DNA of 64,000 bases, from NCBI RefSeq assembly GCF_040712315.1, contig NC_134024.1, positions 5,603,158 to 5,667,157 on the forward strand. Direction: 5' to 3'. This DNA is from Castanea sativa. Its lineage: Eukaryota > Streptophyta > Magnoliopsida > Fagales > Fagaceae. Under the pieces are notes generated by a model, which worked only from the letters and a program-made list of their open reading frames with translations, searched no databases and was not told the origin of the DNA. Positions within the stretch are counted from its first letter, which is position 1. The number at the start of each line of letters is the position of its first letter. Below are positions 33,600-44,620 of the stretch, piece by piece. Made by a program: the position numbers and the translations under genes.

Positions 33600-34010
33600 T
33601 TTTAAGTTTGAAGTTCCTTTATATAGGATTGTGGTCCTAAGACATATAAAAGGAAGAGCATATTAAGACGGTCCCTTATATCAAATAGATAGGAAGTCTT
33701 TATACTATGCTACATGCTAGGCTAAATATCTATTTTACAAGTATAGTAAGCAAATATCAAATTGAATCAAAGATCATTTAATTTAGTGGGAGTAAAGCAT
33801 ATACTCAAATATCTTATGGGAATAAGGTGTTATATGCTTGTCCACAGAAGTGAAATTTTGATCATTACTGGATGTGCAAATACTGATTTGTAGTTTGATT
33901 GTGATTCATGAAATTGGATTTTAAGATATGTGTTCACTCTAGGTGGTGAAGATACACATTAAGTGTAAATGATATCTTCTCATTAGAGAGATATGAGTAC
34001 ATGAGAAATA
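33600..34010 (+). pseudogene. Nested copia RNase H-side relic
   Basis: Fragments equivalent to the copia stretch ahead of RNase H (a region like YASAVGSLMYA near 33670-33720, then LKYLMGIRCYMLVH near 33808) lead to the PPT. Heavily broken. Confidence 0.55.
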
Positions 34011-34140
34011 GTAGTAGTAGAAAAGATAATTTATGCAATAAATTTGACTGTAACTTGTTTCCAAGCCTTGTCTTAGAGTGATTATGAATTACTCTAAAGG
34101 GAAATAAGTGTCAGATATATGATAAATTGTCTTTGAGGGC

Positions 34141-34151
34141 AAGTGGGAGAT
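34141..34151 (+). other. Polypurine tract of nested copia element
   Basis: AAGTGGGAGAT directly precedes the TGTTGGGG start of the 3' LTR, a typical copia arrangement. Confidence 0.85.
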
Positions 34152-35531
34152 TGTTGGGGTTTATGCCCTAAAACCCAATTTATTGGCATGTATTTAATAA
34201 TTAAATTGTTTAATTATATGAGACTATCTATATATGAACTAAGACACTATCATAGTCCATGAGATGCATTGTATGTGATTTATGTGAAAAATCACAGAAG
34301 ATATAAATCACAAGTTCTTTGTAAACTCAGAAGTTTAGTTCGTAGTCGGTGATGAAATTGGGCGTTTCATCTGCGAAGACTATAACATATCAACTAAGAT
34401 GATTTGTCTTGATCATGGAAGTGGAGACTTCTAGTTGGTATGTTGATATGTTTTAAGAGTTAAGACATATTGAACTGGACCGCTGTGAGATTTATTATTC
34501 TCCTAACGACTGTCAAATGAATAATAAATCTCACGACTTCTGTTTACATCAACTCTAAATCCTGAGAGAATAATGGACCTGATCATGAGATGTAGGTTGC
34601 TTTGATATATCAGGAGTGAGATCTATTAGTTACGGTCAAAACCTCAGTATGTTGGGCATCCGTATTTAGTGTTGATGGAACATATATTCTCAAGATGGAA
34701 TTCATAGTCTCTTAATGGAGATACAAAATATTCCCTTGAGATAAGTTTAATAGGTTTAGTTATTCAGAGTGTTGGGCCCAACCACTTTAGTAAGGAATTA
34801 CTAAAGTATATATTTATGAAATTGGATTTCATAAATATATGATGAATAACATAAATGATTAAACCGGGTATTCAAGGATTAAGATGTAGTAATCTTAAAA
34901 GTGGCAGTCTATATTCATGACTTTGGATTACTACGAATATTTTAATGAAGGGGTTGTATGCATGATAAAGTCTTGGGATATAATTTATTAATAAGGCCTA
35001 GAGTGCAATTATATTTATATAGTGGTATTAAATATAATTAATGGTAACTTTGGGCTTGTCAAGAGTTGACGGAAAAGCCCAAGGCCCATTGGAGCTAGTG
35101 TCTTATTGGTCCCTTTTGGTCCCACTCCAAGCCACACACTAAAGCCCAATTGGAAAGGTCCAATAGGCCAGCCCAATTAGATAATCAGTTAGTTATAAAG
35201 GGAGAAACATACAAAATTTTTATTAGAAGATACTAGAAAAGAAAAAGAAACGGTGTGTGAGAGAGTGTGAGACACACTTTCATTCTCCCTTTGAAAAACT
35301 GATTGAGAGACCACACATCTTGGGCGTAAAGTGGAATTGGAGTGAAGATTAAAAGTGTTCCCAAGTGCTTCTAATCTTTGTTTTGAATTTCTCCACACCA
35401 AGGTACGCTATCTTGTTCTTAAATTCTGAAATTTACATTGTGCACGTTATCAATCATGAATGAAATAGATCCTAGTTCATTGCTTCCGCTGTGGGTTTTG
35501 CATGAGATGCAAAACCAGAATTTTTCCTTCA
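34152..35531 (+). repeat. 3' LTR of nested copia element
   Basis: 1380 bp, same ends as the 5' LTR. The TATA region reads TATAAAGG, one A shorter than the other LTR. Many CG sites of the 5' LTR are TG, CTG or CA here. Confidence 0.92.
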
Positions 35532-35536
35532 GTAAC
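35532..35536. other. Target-site duplication GTAAC, right copy
   Basis: It matches 27430-27434. Confidence 0.9.
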
Positions 35537-36328
35537 AAGTATCTTGTCATCAACTTTGTCTATCGAGAGGGCTTCCTTGTTAAGACAGGTTATGTAAGAC
35601 CTCAGCGTCTCGTCCTCCCGTTATTTGATGCTCATCAAGTATGTAGTGGACTTATTATACCTATGCCCCCTCATAAAGTGCGAGGCAAACTGCTCGCTCA
35701 GCTCTTTGAAGGTACCAATGGAGTTGGGCGTCAATTTGCTGAACCACACCCTTGCGGGACCCTTTAGTGTAGTTGGGAAGGCTTGGCACATGATTTTGTC
35801 CACCACACCTTGTAAGTGCATGAGGGTTTTGAATGACTCTAGGTGGTCCAAGGGATCTTTTGACCTATCATAGGCTTCTATCTTCGGCATACGAAACTTT
35901 GCAGGAAGGGGGAATAAAGTGACGGGTGCCGTGAATGGTGAGTCCGTTCGGTGGACCAGCTCGTCAAGGTCGTTTGACACCCGCCCCTTGAGGGTGTTCA
36001 TCATGAAGTCCATCCTCTCCTTCATCATCTACATCTTTGCGACCATATGTAGTGGTGTCATATCTGAGACGGATGGACGGCTAGTATCTTGTAGCTCTTA
36101 TCTGCTCGGGGCATTGTTGCCTTTTGGTCCTACTCGGTCCTTTCTTTCGGCTCTAATGCCCTCTTGCTCCTCTCCGTGACTGTTGCGCCCAACATCCCTT
36201 TAGCGTAGCTGTTCCTCTAGGTTATGGTTTTGCTTAGTAAGGCGTTCCATAGCCGCGGCTAGGGTCTGTACCTGTCTTTCAAGGGAAGTAGTGTGTGGTT
36301 CATCTCCGTTATTGTTGTTGGTTGCCAT
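35537..36328 (-). pseudogene. Tat-1 gag N-terminal part
   Basis: Gag starts at ATG 36328 (MATNNNNGDEPHTTSLERQV) with a coiled-coil start. It has stops at about 36200 and 36030, then the capsid-like retrotransposon gag region in 36028-35621 (FRMPKIEAYDRSKDPLDHLE, WFSKLTPNSIGTFKELSEQF). At 35536 it is cut by the copia element and resumes at 27434. Confidence 0.8.
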
Positions 36329-36397
36329 CGAGCGAGTGAGTACCATACAACCCTTTATCTGGGAAGTGTGAAATGGCCGCTATTGCTTTCTTGTTCC

Positions 36398-36416
36398 TTC
36401 CCACAGACGACGCCAA
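36398..36416 (-). other. Primer-binding site of Tat-1
   Basis: The minus strand reads TTGGCGTCGTCTGTGGGAA just inside the 5' LTR. TGGCGCCG-type sites are common in plant gypsy elements; the priming tRNA is not assigned here. Confidence 0.75.
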
Positions 36417-36417
36417 C

Positions 36418-37031
36418 TGATGATGCCAAAAATTGTCAGTGAGCCGCACAGTCCTCACGTGCTCTAGACAGAACCTGTGAAATAGAAATAAGGAAGACCT
36501 TGTAGAGAGTACCCGTGTGGTACCGGCCAAATACCCTCTGAAGGTTAAGTTAAAGAATTTCTACAACTTTAGAATGCTAGAGCTGGGAGAATTACGCATA
36601 CCTTGATTTGTGAGGGTTTTGGGTTTTTATAGTAGTGTAGAGTTGACCTTAATTTCTTGGTGGAGAGGGTATTTCCTTGTAGGTAAGATCTTCATCAATA
36701 TTCACAATTCACAAGATTATTTCCTTATAGGGATGCCTATAATTAAGGTGGGGAGTGTAGCACAAGATGTTTCCATACCAAAATTCTTGGAGACTACCCA
36801 TGCCATGTGGGTGCCATGTAGATGCTATAAGGGTGACACATGGCTTCAACAGACCGTCTCCTTTTTATCTGTTCACTTAAAAGTGTCTGTCCGTCTCCTT
36901 ATCTTTCCATTCGGGTCACAGATCCATCTACCAACTTTTTTATACCAACTGTATCGTCTCCTCTGGTTACTTCGTCTTTAAAGTCTGACCCTATTAATTC
37001 AATCCGTCTACCCTGGGATTTACCCCTATTA
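36418..37031 (-). repeat. 5' LTR of Tat-1
   Basis: 614 bp, beginning TGATGATGCC on the + strand and ending CCTATTA. The expected terminal CA has become TA; the other LTR keeps CA. The leftward TATA box CTATAAAAA is at 36624-36632 and would drive gag-pol. Confidence 0.9.
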
Positions 37032-37036
37032 GTCAC
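37032..37036. other. Target-site duplication of Tat-1, right copy (GTCAC)
   Basis: GTCAC follows the 5' LTR directly and matches 18667-18671. Confidence 0.85.
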
Positions 37037-37649
37037 TCTCTTGGAATTGGATATGATTGGAGATAGAAAGAAAAACTAAGAAAAAAATAGAAGGGAGAAA
37101 GCGAGATAGAGAGAATGAGGAAAAAATTACAGATATAGATACATATTTGTACAGATTTGTTGGTTGTAACAATGATGTAGTTTTTTTTGTTAATGAAGAA
37201 GAAAAGTGCTAGGAACAACAACTTCATTTTGTTGTCAACTGCAAAGTAAGCCAGAATCCTAAAAAGAATATTCATAATTTTTTTTATGAATGAGCAAAAT
37301 TTTTGGAATTGACACAATACTTTCAAAAAAATTCCACAACAAAATCTAGGTGACCAACTGTTAAAGGTAAATAAAAAAATATTGTTAGTTGTGGGTCTAG
37401 ATAAAAAGCCATTACACCTTGTGTCATATTATTGTAAAAATATTGTGAAATTAAAATTAATATGATCATATTCGAGCTTCAAGCTTATTTCAATTGGGTT
37501 CAAACAAAATTTAGGATTAGGGTGTTCAAAATTTTATTTTAGGGGGTCAAAATGAAAAATATTTAAAAAATTTTATCTATAAATTTTTTTATTAGGCCAG
37601 ATCAGGGGTTTCATTTGAACCCCCTGGCCTTAAGCAGTATAATGTAACT
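37037..37649. other. AT-rich spacer right of Tat-1
   Basis: No gene. A transposon-like GGGGGTCAAAATG / CCCCCTGGCC pair at 37540-37630 suggests an old decayed insert, but its ends could not be fixed. Confidence 0.4.
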
Positions 37650-38046
37650 ATCTAAAAAAGAACTGTCAAGATTTCGAGAACATTCTCAATCATCAATACA
37701 TCTCAGACAGCAGCAAAGATCCCACTTCCTGGTCGTCTGTACAAGTATATATTTTTCAATAACTAATTTATTTATGAGTTATGACATAGATTCTTATCTT
37801 ATATTATGTATTCTTTATTATAAAGTACAAAGATTCGGCATATCACTCAAAACACTATGCTACCCACAAAAGTTTGGTCCCACACTGACCCTAGTGCTTC
37901 GAATGCAAGGGAAGAAGAAGAAAAAATGATATTTTTTTGGGAAAAAAAATGTTCACCAAAGGGGGAACAGAGTTAAGTCAATACTGAAAAAAAATTTGGG
38001 AGTAAAATTAGAGAGCACTAATTATGATTTTAAAGTACATTTTGAA

Positions 38047-38303
38047 ACTTTTTTTTTTTTAATAGAAACAAACACACACAGGGGAGAGGGAAAGAATTTC
38101 TCACACAAAGACATACTACAACTCCACTTAAAAGTCATGGTAACTTTTAAGGGAGGAAATGACAAGTTATACTACACACAATACATACTTTTAAGTAATG
38201 TGGGACAATTACCCATTCTTTTTTTTTTGAAAAACAAACACACACACAGGGGAGAGTGAAAGAGATTTTAACATAAAGACATACCATAACTCCATTCGAA
38301 AGC
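38047..38303. mobile_element. ~257-bp insertion upstream of NAC copy 3, internally duplicated
   Basis: Duplicon B reads TTTTGAAACATGAAGCAGAAG (10125-10140 region) without a break. Here TTTTGAAAC is followed by T-rich DNA and two copies of ACAAACACACACAGGGGAGAG, ACATA..ATAACTCCA and GCCATG-like sequence, then ATGAAGCAGAAG resumes. Type of element unknown. Confidence 0.55.
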
Positions 38304-39239
38304 CATGAAGCAGAAGAATTATTCTCAAATTATGAAAATGTCCCATTAGTATATGAAAATCTCTTAGGTAACAAATTATTAATAATAGGTTAAAAAGTGA
38401 TATCAGTAGTACATGTAATTAACTAGTAATAAAATGTCAATTAAAATTTTTCACAATAAAACTTTTTTTATCTTCCTCAAAAAAAAGTTTTATTATGGAA
38501 ACATGGTGAAGTTAGGTTTTTTTTAAATGAAAAAGGTAGAAGTTGGTTTGATTTCTTTTTAAATAGTACCAAAATAAAGCATAGACCGCATAGTGGTTCC
38601 ACTTTATTAGAATAAAAAATAAAAGGTTTGCGGAAAAGCACGCGGAACTTGAGTGAGTGTGTTTGCATGTGGAGGCTTGCAAGTTGCAAGTTGCAATTTA
38701 AAAAAAAAAAAAAAAAACATAGCTCCATATATAAATTCAATTATAATAAATAAATACTAATTAATAATTTTAGACAAATTAATAATTATTATTATTATCA
38801 AATTTTATATTTAAAAAATATTAAAATAGAAAAAAAAAATCATAATATGTTAAACTTTACCTTTCTTATGCGTTAATTGACTAAATATCAATAATAATAT
38901 TTTTATCAAACTAATTTATAAGCCTTTTCTAAGAAAATGTATTTGCGCCTTGCGGTAACTTTATTTATTTATTTATTTTTATAAATATTAAAAAAGAAAA
39001 CACATATAAGGTTGAGTGTTGTTGTTCTAGCATTACAAAGATGGGTATAAAAAGAAAAATTATAAATTTACAAAACATTTTCATATCACTTTTGCATTTA
39101 TTGCGGTAAGGTTGTGACGATTTGTTGTGTTCTTATTAATACAATAAAAAATGTTTAGTACTATCACTTAATTAATTGTACTTTGCGTAGTGTTTAAAGA
39201 CATTAATAAGATTATTATTGTTTAAATTAAAACAATGAA

Positions 39240-39576
39240 GAGATGAACAGAAGAATCTAGAACTAGAATCTCACGCTAAAATAAATAAATAAATAAAGTC
39301 CAAACTTATATTTAGACTTGGTTACTGTATCAGACTTGCTTGTGAAGATAGTTGACAATGGCTTGACTTATCACGAGTAGTATAAAGACAATAAGAGCAA
39401 GGCAAACTGTTTTCTCACAACTGCTCTTGTTTTCTGTAATGGATTTCAAGAGCTCATCCAATTCCTAATATCTTTCTTTCTTAGATAGTTTTTCAGTAAA
39501 ACATTTTCCGGGTTTCTCAGTAAAACTTTTTTAGGGCATCTCACTAAAAAAAAAAAAAGCTTCCTGTGACTGTGAG
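39240..39576 (+). promoter_or_regulatory. Conserved upstream region of NAC copy 3
   Basis: It shares TTACTGTATCAGACTTG, GTGAAGATAGTT, CTCTTGTTTT and TTTCTCAGTAAAA blocks with 11960-12312. It probably includes promoter and 5' UTR. No certain TATA box. Confidence 0.4.
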
Positions 39577-42500
39577 ATGGTAGTGTTGAGTTTTGATTTG
39601 CCACCTGGGTTCAGATTTAGTCCTAAGGACAAGGAGCTCATCGAGTTCTACCTGAAGCCAAAGATCACCGGCAATGATAAAGACATTTGGTTTATACCCG
39701 AAATTGAGTTCTATGAAGATGAGCCATGGGATTTACCAAGTAATCTTCTTGTTTTTCTATTATCACACACCCACCTTCATTTCATGGAAAATTTAATGCT
39801 TTTTTTGTGAAAAGGTAGGAAAATGTTTCACATTGTATTAGTTTGTTGATTGTTGCTTGATCAGTGTTCTTGTAATAGAATTTTGCTGGACTAGTGTGTT
39901 ACATTATTTGATCACAAGAAATAGTTAAGACATCATGACAGCTACTTGAATCTATATTCGAGTCCTAAGTTCTAACCCCGTGTGTGTGTGTGTGTTTTTT
40001 TTTTTCTGTTGTTGTTGTTGTGAGTATCTGTTTTCTGGTCTTCTTGTTGTCTGGTTCATGTTGTATCTAGTTAGCGTTTTCTTTTGTATAAAGAATGAAA
40101 CTTTCTCTGTAGTTAATTTGTTGTGGTGAATTTGGAAGTACTATTGTTTTCTCTTTTTGCTTACTTTGATAACAAAATTCTGAATCAGCCTTTGTAAAAA
40201 TTTTTGAACTTTCAATGTTATGTGACTTCTTTGTTAGTATTATACTTACTAGATTACATAAGATTTGCATAATATGCCCATATAATTATCTCATAGTTGA
40301 GCAATTATATAATATACATGGTCATGTGATTTTCCCAGTTTGGGTGTCAAAATTTTGTGCTTAAGTCTGGTTTCTTGTACTGTAGCTAAAGCTGGGATTG
40401 CTTCGGAGGACCAAGAGTGGTTCTTCTTCACTGTACTGAGCCAGAAGCATCGGAACGATAATCCAAAAAAGAGAAAAAGGGGTCAGAAACAGGAACTGGT
40501 GAACAGGCAAACCAAGGCTGGGTTCTGGAAATCAACCGGTAAAGATCGGGAAATCGAGTCTGGAGGGATCGTGGTTGGAATGAAGAAGTCTCTGGTCTAC
40601 CATAGAGGGAGTACTAAGGGAAAAGGGAAGGGAATAGGGACTAATTGGGTAATGCATGAGTACAGCACAACCCAGAAGGAGTTTGATGGAAAAAACCCCA
40701 GTCAGGTTGGCTTTTGCTATTCAATTTGATTAACTAATGTGATATTGACCTGAGATTTTTTATTGATTACTGAACTGTGTGTGTGTGTGTGGATTTAAGA
40801 TTGTTTTGCCTCCAAAATCATTGAACGTAACCATAAAAGAGGATTGATTCAATTAGATAGGATTGTGGAAGCTGTTAATTTTTTGTTAATTCTTAGTAAG
40901 GGTTAACATCCTTGCTGGATTAATGATCTCTCTCTCTAATATTTTATTTTCATTAAAGAGGGTATTCTTAATCCATCAAGTGATAGATATTGAAATTTTA
41001 CGTGTAGACAGTGTCGCAAGGGATTAGTGGTTTTAGATCAAAAGTTCCCCTCTTGGGGAGAGGAGGAGACTCTTAAAAGAACAGGGTGTGTAGTTTGATG
41101 GTTTCTTTTGGGTTGAATGATACTCACATGTATGAATTGAGAATTTGTTTGTTTTGTTAATGTAAGAGTGGCATTGGGTCTATATAGGTTTTGAGATTGT
41201 GAGTCTCATTTATGATGTAATGGGATTTGGGATAGTTTGTGTTTCTGACATTTGTGTGTGATGCTTGTGAGAGTGTGCTAATTTGATTGAGGTTTTGTTG
41301 AGCGTGGTTGTAATCCATATTATTGATAGTGGATTTTGATTGGTGTTGTTGCTTGTGGACTGCATCGAGTTGATTGAACCATGCTTCATATTGTTATCTT
41401 GCAATGATTTTTTTTTTTTTTTTTTAAATTGTTCGTGTGAATGTGCTCTCACTAGCTCCAAATCAAAAGAAGTTTTACTAAAACCTATTATATATCAAAT
41501 GGCTTTGTAGGACAACCTCCTCTATGTCATTATTGTTAGTTACAACATTTCTGATATATATTTACATTCTGTTATTTGCATCTTTGTGGTAATTCAATTT
41601 GTAGTATACATAAGGTAAGGATGATGTGTTCGTCCAATTCACTTGGGTGCTTAACATTATGCAGAAGTCCTTTGTACTTTGTCGTTTATTCAATCATGAA
41701 GAAAAGAGTAACAAAGGTGGACCTGCAAAGTCTAAGCCAGCACTGTCTCCTGTATCCTCAGTATTGGAAGTGCAAGCTGAAAGTCATCAAACAAGTAATC
41801 AATCTTGTTATGCTGAAATTTCTGATCAAATGATGTATAATGTTACAGAACTTGTTCAGTGTAACAATGACAACGACCATCATGAAGCATATGTTGCAGA
41901 TGATCAAGCGGAAGGGGTGAGATATATATATATCTATTTATTTATTTTGGAATTGAGAAGTATAGTAAATTAATCAAGTACTTATCTTGAGCACTCATGT
42001 TTCTTTCGTCAGGTTGATTTAAGTGATGGGGACATTGAACTTCTCATGGGTGCATTCTATGTCCCTCCAGAGGACTCTCCATCCAGTTTACCCCTTACCA
42101 CTACTGATGTTTCAACTCCGATCACTGTCAAATCTTCTCATAAAGAAACACAATCTGAACCAACATTGGCTCCAGCATCTCAAGAATTGCCTGAGCAAGC
42201 TGAATACCATCCAATTAATTGCATAACAAGATTTGACAATGTAGCACCCCTTGCATGTAAAGATGATTATAATGCAAATGCTGCAGAAAATCAAGCGGCA
42301 GAAGTAAATACTACAGAAGTGAGAATGAATTTTACTTTCAGCTTAAAACAGTTGTCAATATTATTATTTTATGGGAATTTGAATTGCAGATAACTAAAAG
42401 TATATACTTATCTCAGTAATTCATTTGTCTTCCATCAGGTTGACCTCGATCTGGATATGGACAAAGCCTTCGAAGGGTTCTATATCCCTCCACCAGGGCC

Positions 42501-43580
42501 AGTAGATTGCAACCTTTTCTCCCCATCAACTTTAACCCCCGTTACTGCTGTTTCATATTCTACCACAGCTGAAGCTTCTCTTGAAGCACAGTCTATGCAA
42601 GTCCCAGCTTCTGTGTCTCCAGAATTAGGAGGTGAAGCTGACAATTATCGCACAAGTTTTCGATGTCTTCCTGAAGAAATTTCTGATGGAATAACAACTA
42701 AGACTGTAGTGCCCATTGAGTACAATGGTTATAACACTTATGTTGCAAAAAATCAAGTGGCAGAAGTGACATCTGATGAGGTGAGGAAAGAATTAAATTC
42801 AATCATAAAACAATAACATCTCTCTTCCAAGGGTAGTTAACTAGTTAAGTACCTATCTTATTCATTTATATTTCTAACATCAGGCTGATTTGCAGGTGGA
42901 GGCAGGCTCAAATATGTTCCCTGACACACCACAGCCACTAGGTTACGACATGTTATCCCCATTACACTCGCACATGCAAGCAGAGTTAGGTTCTTCTTGC
43001 ATCCCTTACCCTTTTACCAATGACTTTAACAGTGGTTATTGGAGGGTGCATCACCAATCTGGCATGAATGTGCCAGCTCCCAATTTCTCTGAGTCTGGGG
43101 ATTTAATTCTTATTAATCCAGATGAGTTCTTTCGTAAAATGTCTAGCATTCAAGATAATCTTGCTTTTGATGATGGGACCCTGAAAAACATGGTCTCTGA
43201 TAAGGACAATGGGTCATGCAGTGGGTCAGATGCCAATCTGGTAAGTGAAAACTCTCAAGATATTGTTTATTAATTGATCTTGCAAGTTTTTCGAAGAAAA
43301 TTTAAGTTGTGTTAATTTGCAGCTGAAGACTTTTTATACTCCTTTGTGGGTACTTTTTGAGTTATTCAATGTGGTTTATTTGTATCTTTTATCTTCAGAT
43401 AAATTGGTCTTCTAAAAGCTAACCTTGCAGTGTTATTATGTACAGCTGTTCGCGCTTGAGGATCCAGAATTGGTGTCGCTTGATGAGATCTTCAATCCAG
43501 AGGTTTCATCAGGGTTGTTAAAATCAGGATCATACTTAGGATCTCTAGGAGGGTCTGTGGGATCAGATCATAGGATCTGA
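39577..43580 (+). CDS. NAC domain transcription factor, copy 3 (seven exons)
   Basis: Exons: 39577-39739, 40386-40705, 41665-41916, 42013-42318, 42439-42780, 42884-43240, 43446-43580; 624 residues, GT..AG introns, phase 0 after the first. The NAC domain spans about residues 6-170: LPPGFRFSPKDKELIEFYL (A), DIWFIPEIEF..EPWDLP (B), DQEWFFF..NRQTKAGFWKSTGKDREI (C), VGMKKSLVYHRG..TNWVMHEYS (D), FVLCRLF (E). A basic insert (NPKKRKRGQKQE) sits in C. The rest is a long acidic/serine-rich region where exons 3, 4 and 5 repeat a module (Y+PP..P.., then APAS..L.E.AE, then AENQ.AEV). This is typical of a transcription-activating tail. The stop lies inside an inverted-repeat element. An alternative last intron (43503-44238) would end in SETSTIDYCTITSHV. 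Best candidate for a working copy. Confidence 0.85.
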
Positions 43581-44223
43581 TTGAAGATACACTTACTAAT
43601 ATTAGTAAGGGTAAAAATTAAAAGAATTATTAGTCTTTCTTGGAAAGAATTTATCCAAGAAAAAAGAAAGAAAGAAAGTTGTTCTCAAAACAGAGTAAAA
43701 GAATTTTTATTACTCTTTGAAGACAAATTGGAGCTCTTCCTTTTCCCACATACATACATTTGTAAACATTCCCCAAAGTCTCCTCAAACCGATTCACTCT
43801 TTTTCACCTCAAAAGATAATTTTAGTATATTCCAACCATCTTTCCCTCTACTCTCACCTCTGCCCCTTCCATTTCCCTCCAGTCCAAACATAGTGCTATT
43901 GTCTTTTACAAACCACAGACCCATGGTATTTTACATTCAAAAGCCTACTTCCTCCTTCAACAACTCAAATTGATTACCACCCTATTTCCCTCTACTCTCC
44001 TCTGCCCCACCCCACCCTCCAAAAAACTCTCAAAAAGACTACCAGATTGGGCTTATTTCAGCTCCAAGTTGAATTTAAAGGTTTCTCTTGGAAAACCCAA
44101 TCTAGGTCAGGATTTTAATTAATCCTGTTCTTAATAGACTTCTAGTTCTGGTTGAAGTCATTGATGTTTAAGATTTGTAGAATTGTGAGATCAAAGATCC
44201 TTGATCGAGATTTTAACAACCCC
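43512..44223. mobile_element. Inverted-repeat element in last exon of NAC copy 3
   Basis: GGGTTGTTAAAATC at the left and GATTTTAACAACCC at the right, as in copy 2. The NAC frame runs into it (SGLLKSGSYLGSLGGSVGSD) and stops at 43578-43580. Confidence 0.7.
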
Positions 44224-44620
44224 TGGACTCTGTTACAGAGTGAAACAAGTACAATCGATTACTGTACCATCACTTCTCATGTATAATGTTGAGGTGCACT
44301 GGACACCCTTGGTGTTCTTATGAGAGGACCTTACAAGTACAACGCGTCCTCATTTGCTGGTGCTGTGAACAAATTACATATGTACAATTATGAATTAAGC
44401 TATCGTTTGGAATTAGTATGAGGATTTGGCAACTATGAAAATGGAAGCAAGGCTTCATTGTTGTTAAATCTGTATGCAGTGTGATTTATGTTTAAGCTGT
44501 ACTGATAATTGTCTACTTCTGTAAACATGTAATGATATGTACTCTCAAGTCAACTGATGATTTTCGTTAATGTTATCATCTTTAAAGTTTGGATGTTTAA
44601 AATGTGTATGCTGGAATGTG
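44224..44620 (+). pseudogene. Possible displaced NAC 3' sequence (copy 3)
   Basis: It matches 2838-3220 and 17240-17620. The frame GLCYRVKQVQSITVPSLL is open to a TGA at about 44319. It could be old 3' UTR, a relic C-terminus, or a spliced last exon. Confidence 0.3.

Larger units (their letters stand above)
27435..35531 (+). mobile_element. Ty1/copia element nested in Tat-1 gag
   Basis: Two LTRs of about 1.38 kb (27435-28819 and 34152-35531) are flanked by GTAAC on both sides (27430-27434 and 35532-35536). There is a PBS after the left LTR and a PPT (AAGTGGGAGAT) before the right LTR, so it reads rightward. The long leader (28.8-31.1 kb) holds palindromes and repeated hairpin cassettes. Gag and pol are recognisable only as relics full of stops. 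The LTRs are still very alike, so the element was probably moved by proteins supplied in trans. Confidence 0.92.
18672..37031 (-). mobile_element. Ty3/gypsy Tat-type LTR retrotransposon with antisense gene (Tat-1)
   Basis: The two LTRs (18672-19287 and 36418-37031) are flanked by GTCAC on both outer sides (18667-18671 and 37032-37036). Read leftward the order is PBS, gag, protease, reverse transcriptase, RNase H, a second RNase H, integrase, a hairpin repeat array, an antisense gene and the PPT. The second RNase H before integrase and the long 3' region with an opposite-strand gene are marks of the Tat lineage. All frames carry stops or frameshifts, so it is not autonomous now. A copia element (27435-35531) splits gag. 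Without it the element is about 10.3 kb. Confidence 0.9.

Noticed and set aside
35438..35873. + strand frames opposite Tat-1 gag
   Set aside because: Shadows of the minus-strand gag frame, which carries clear gag motifs.
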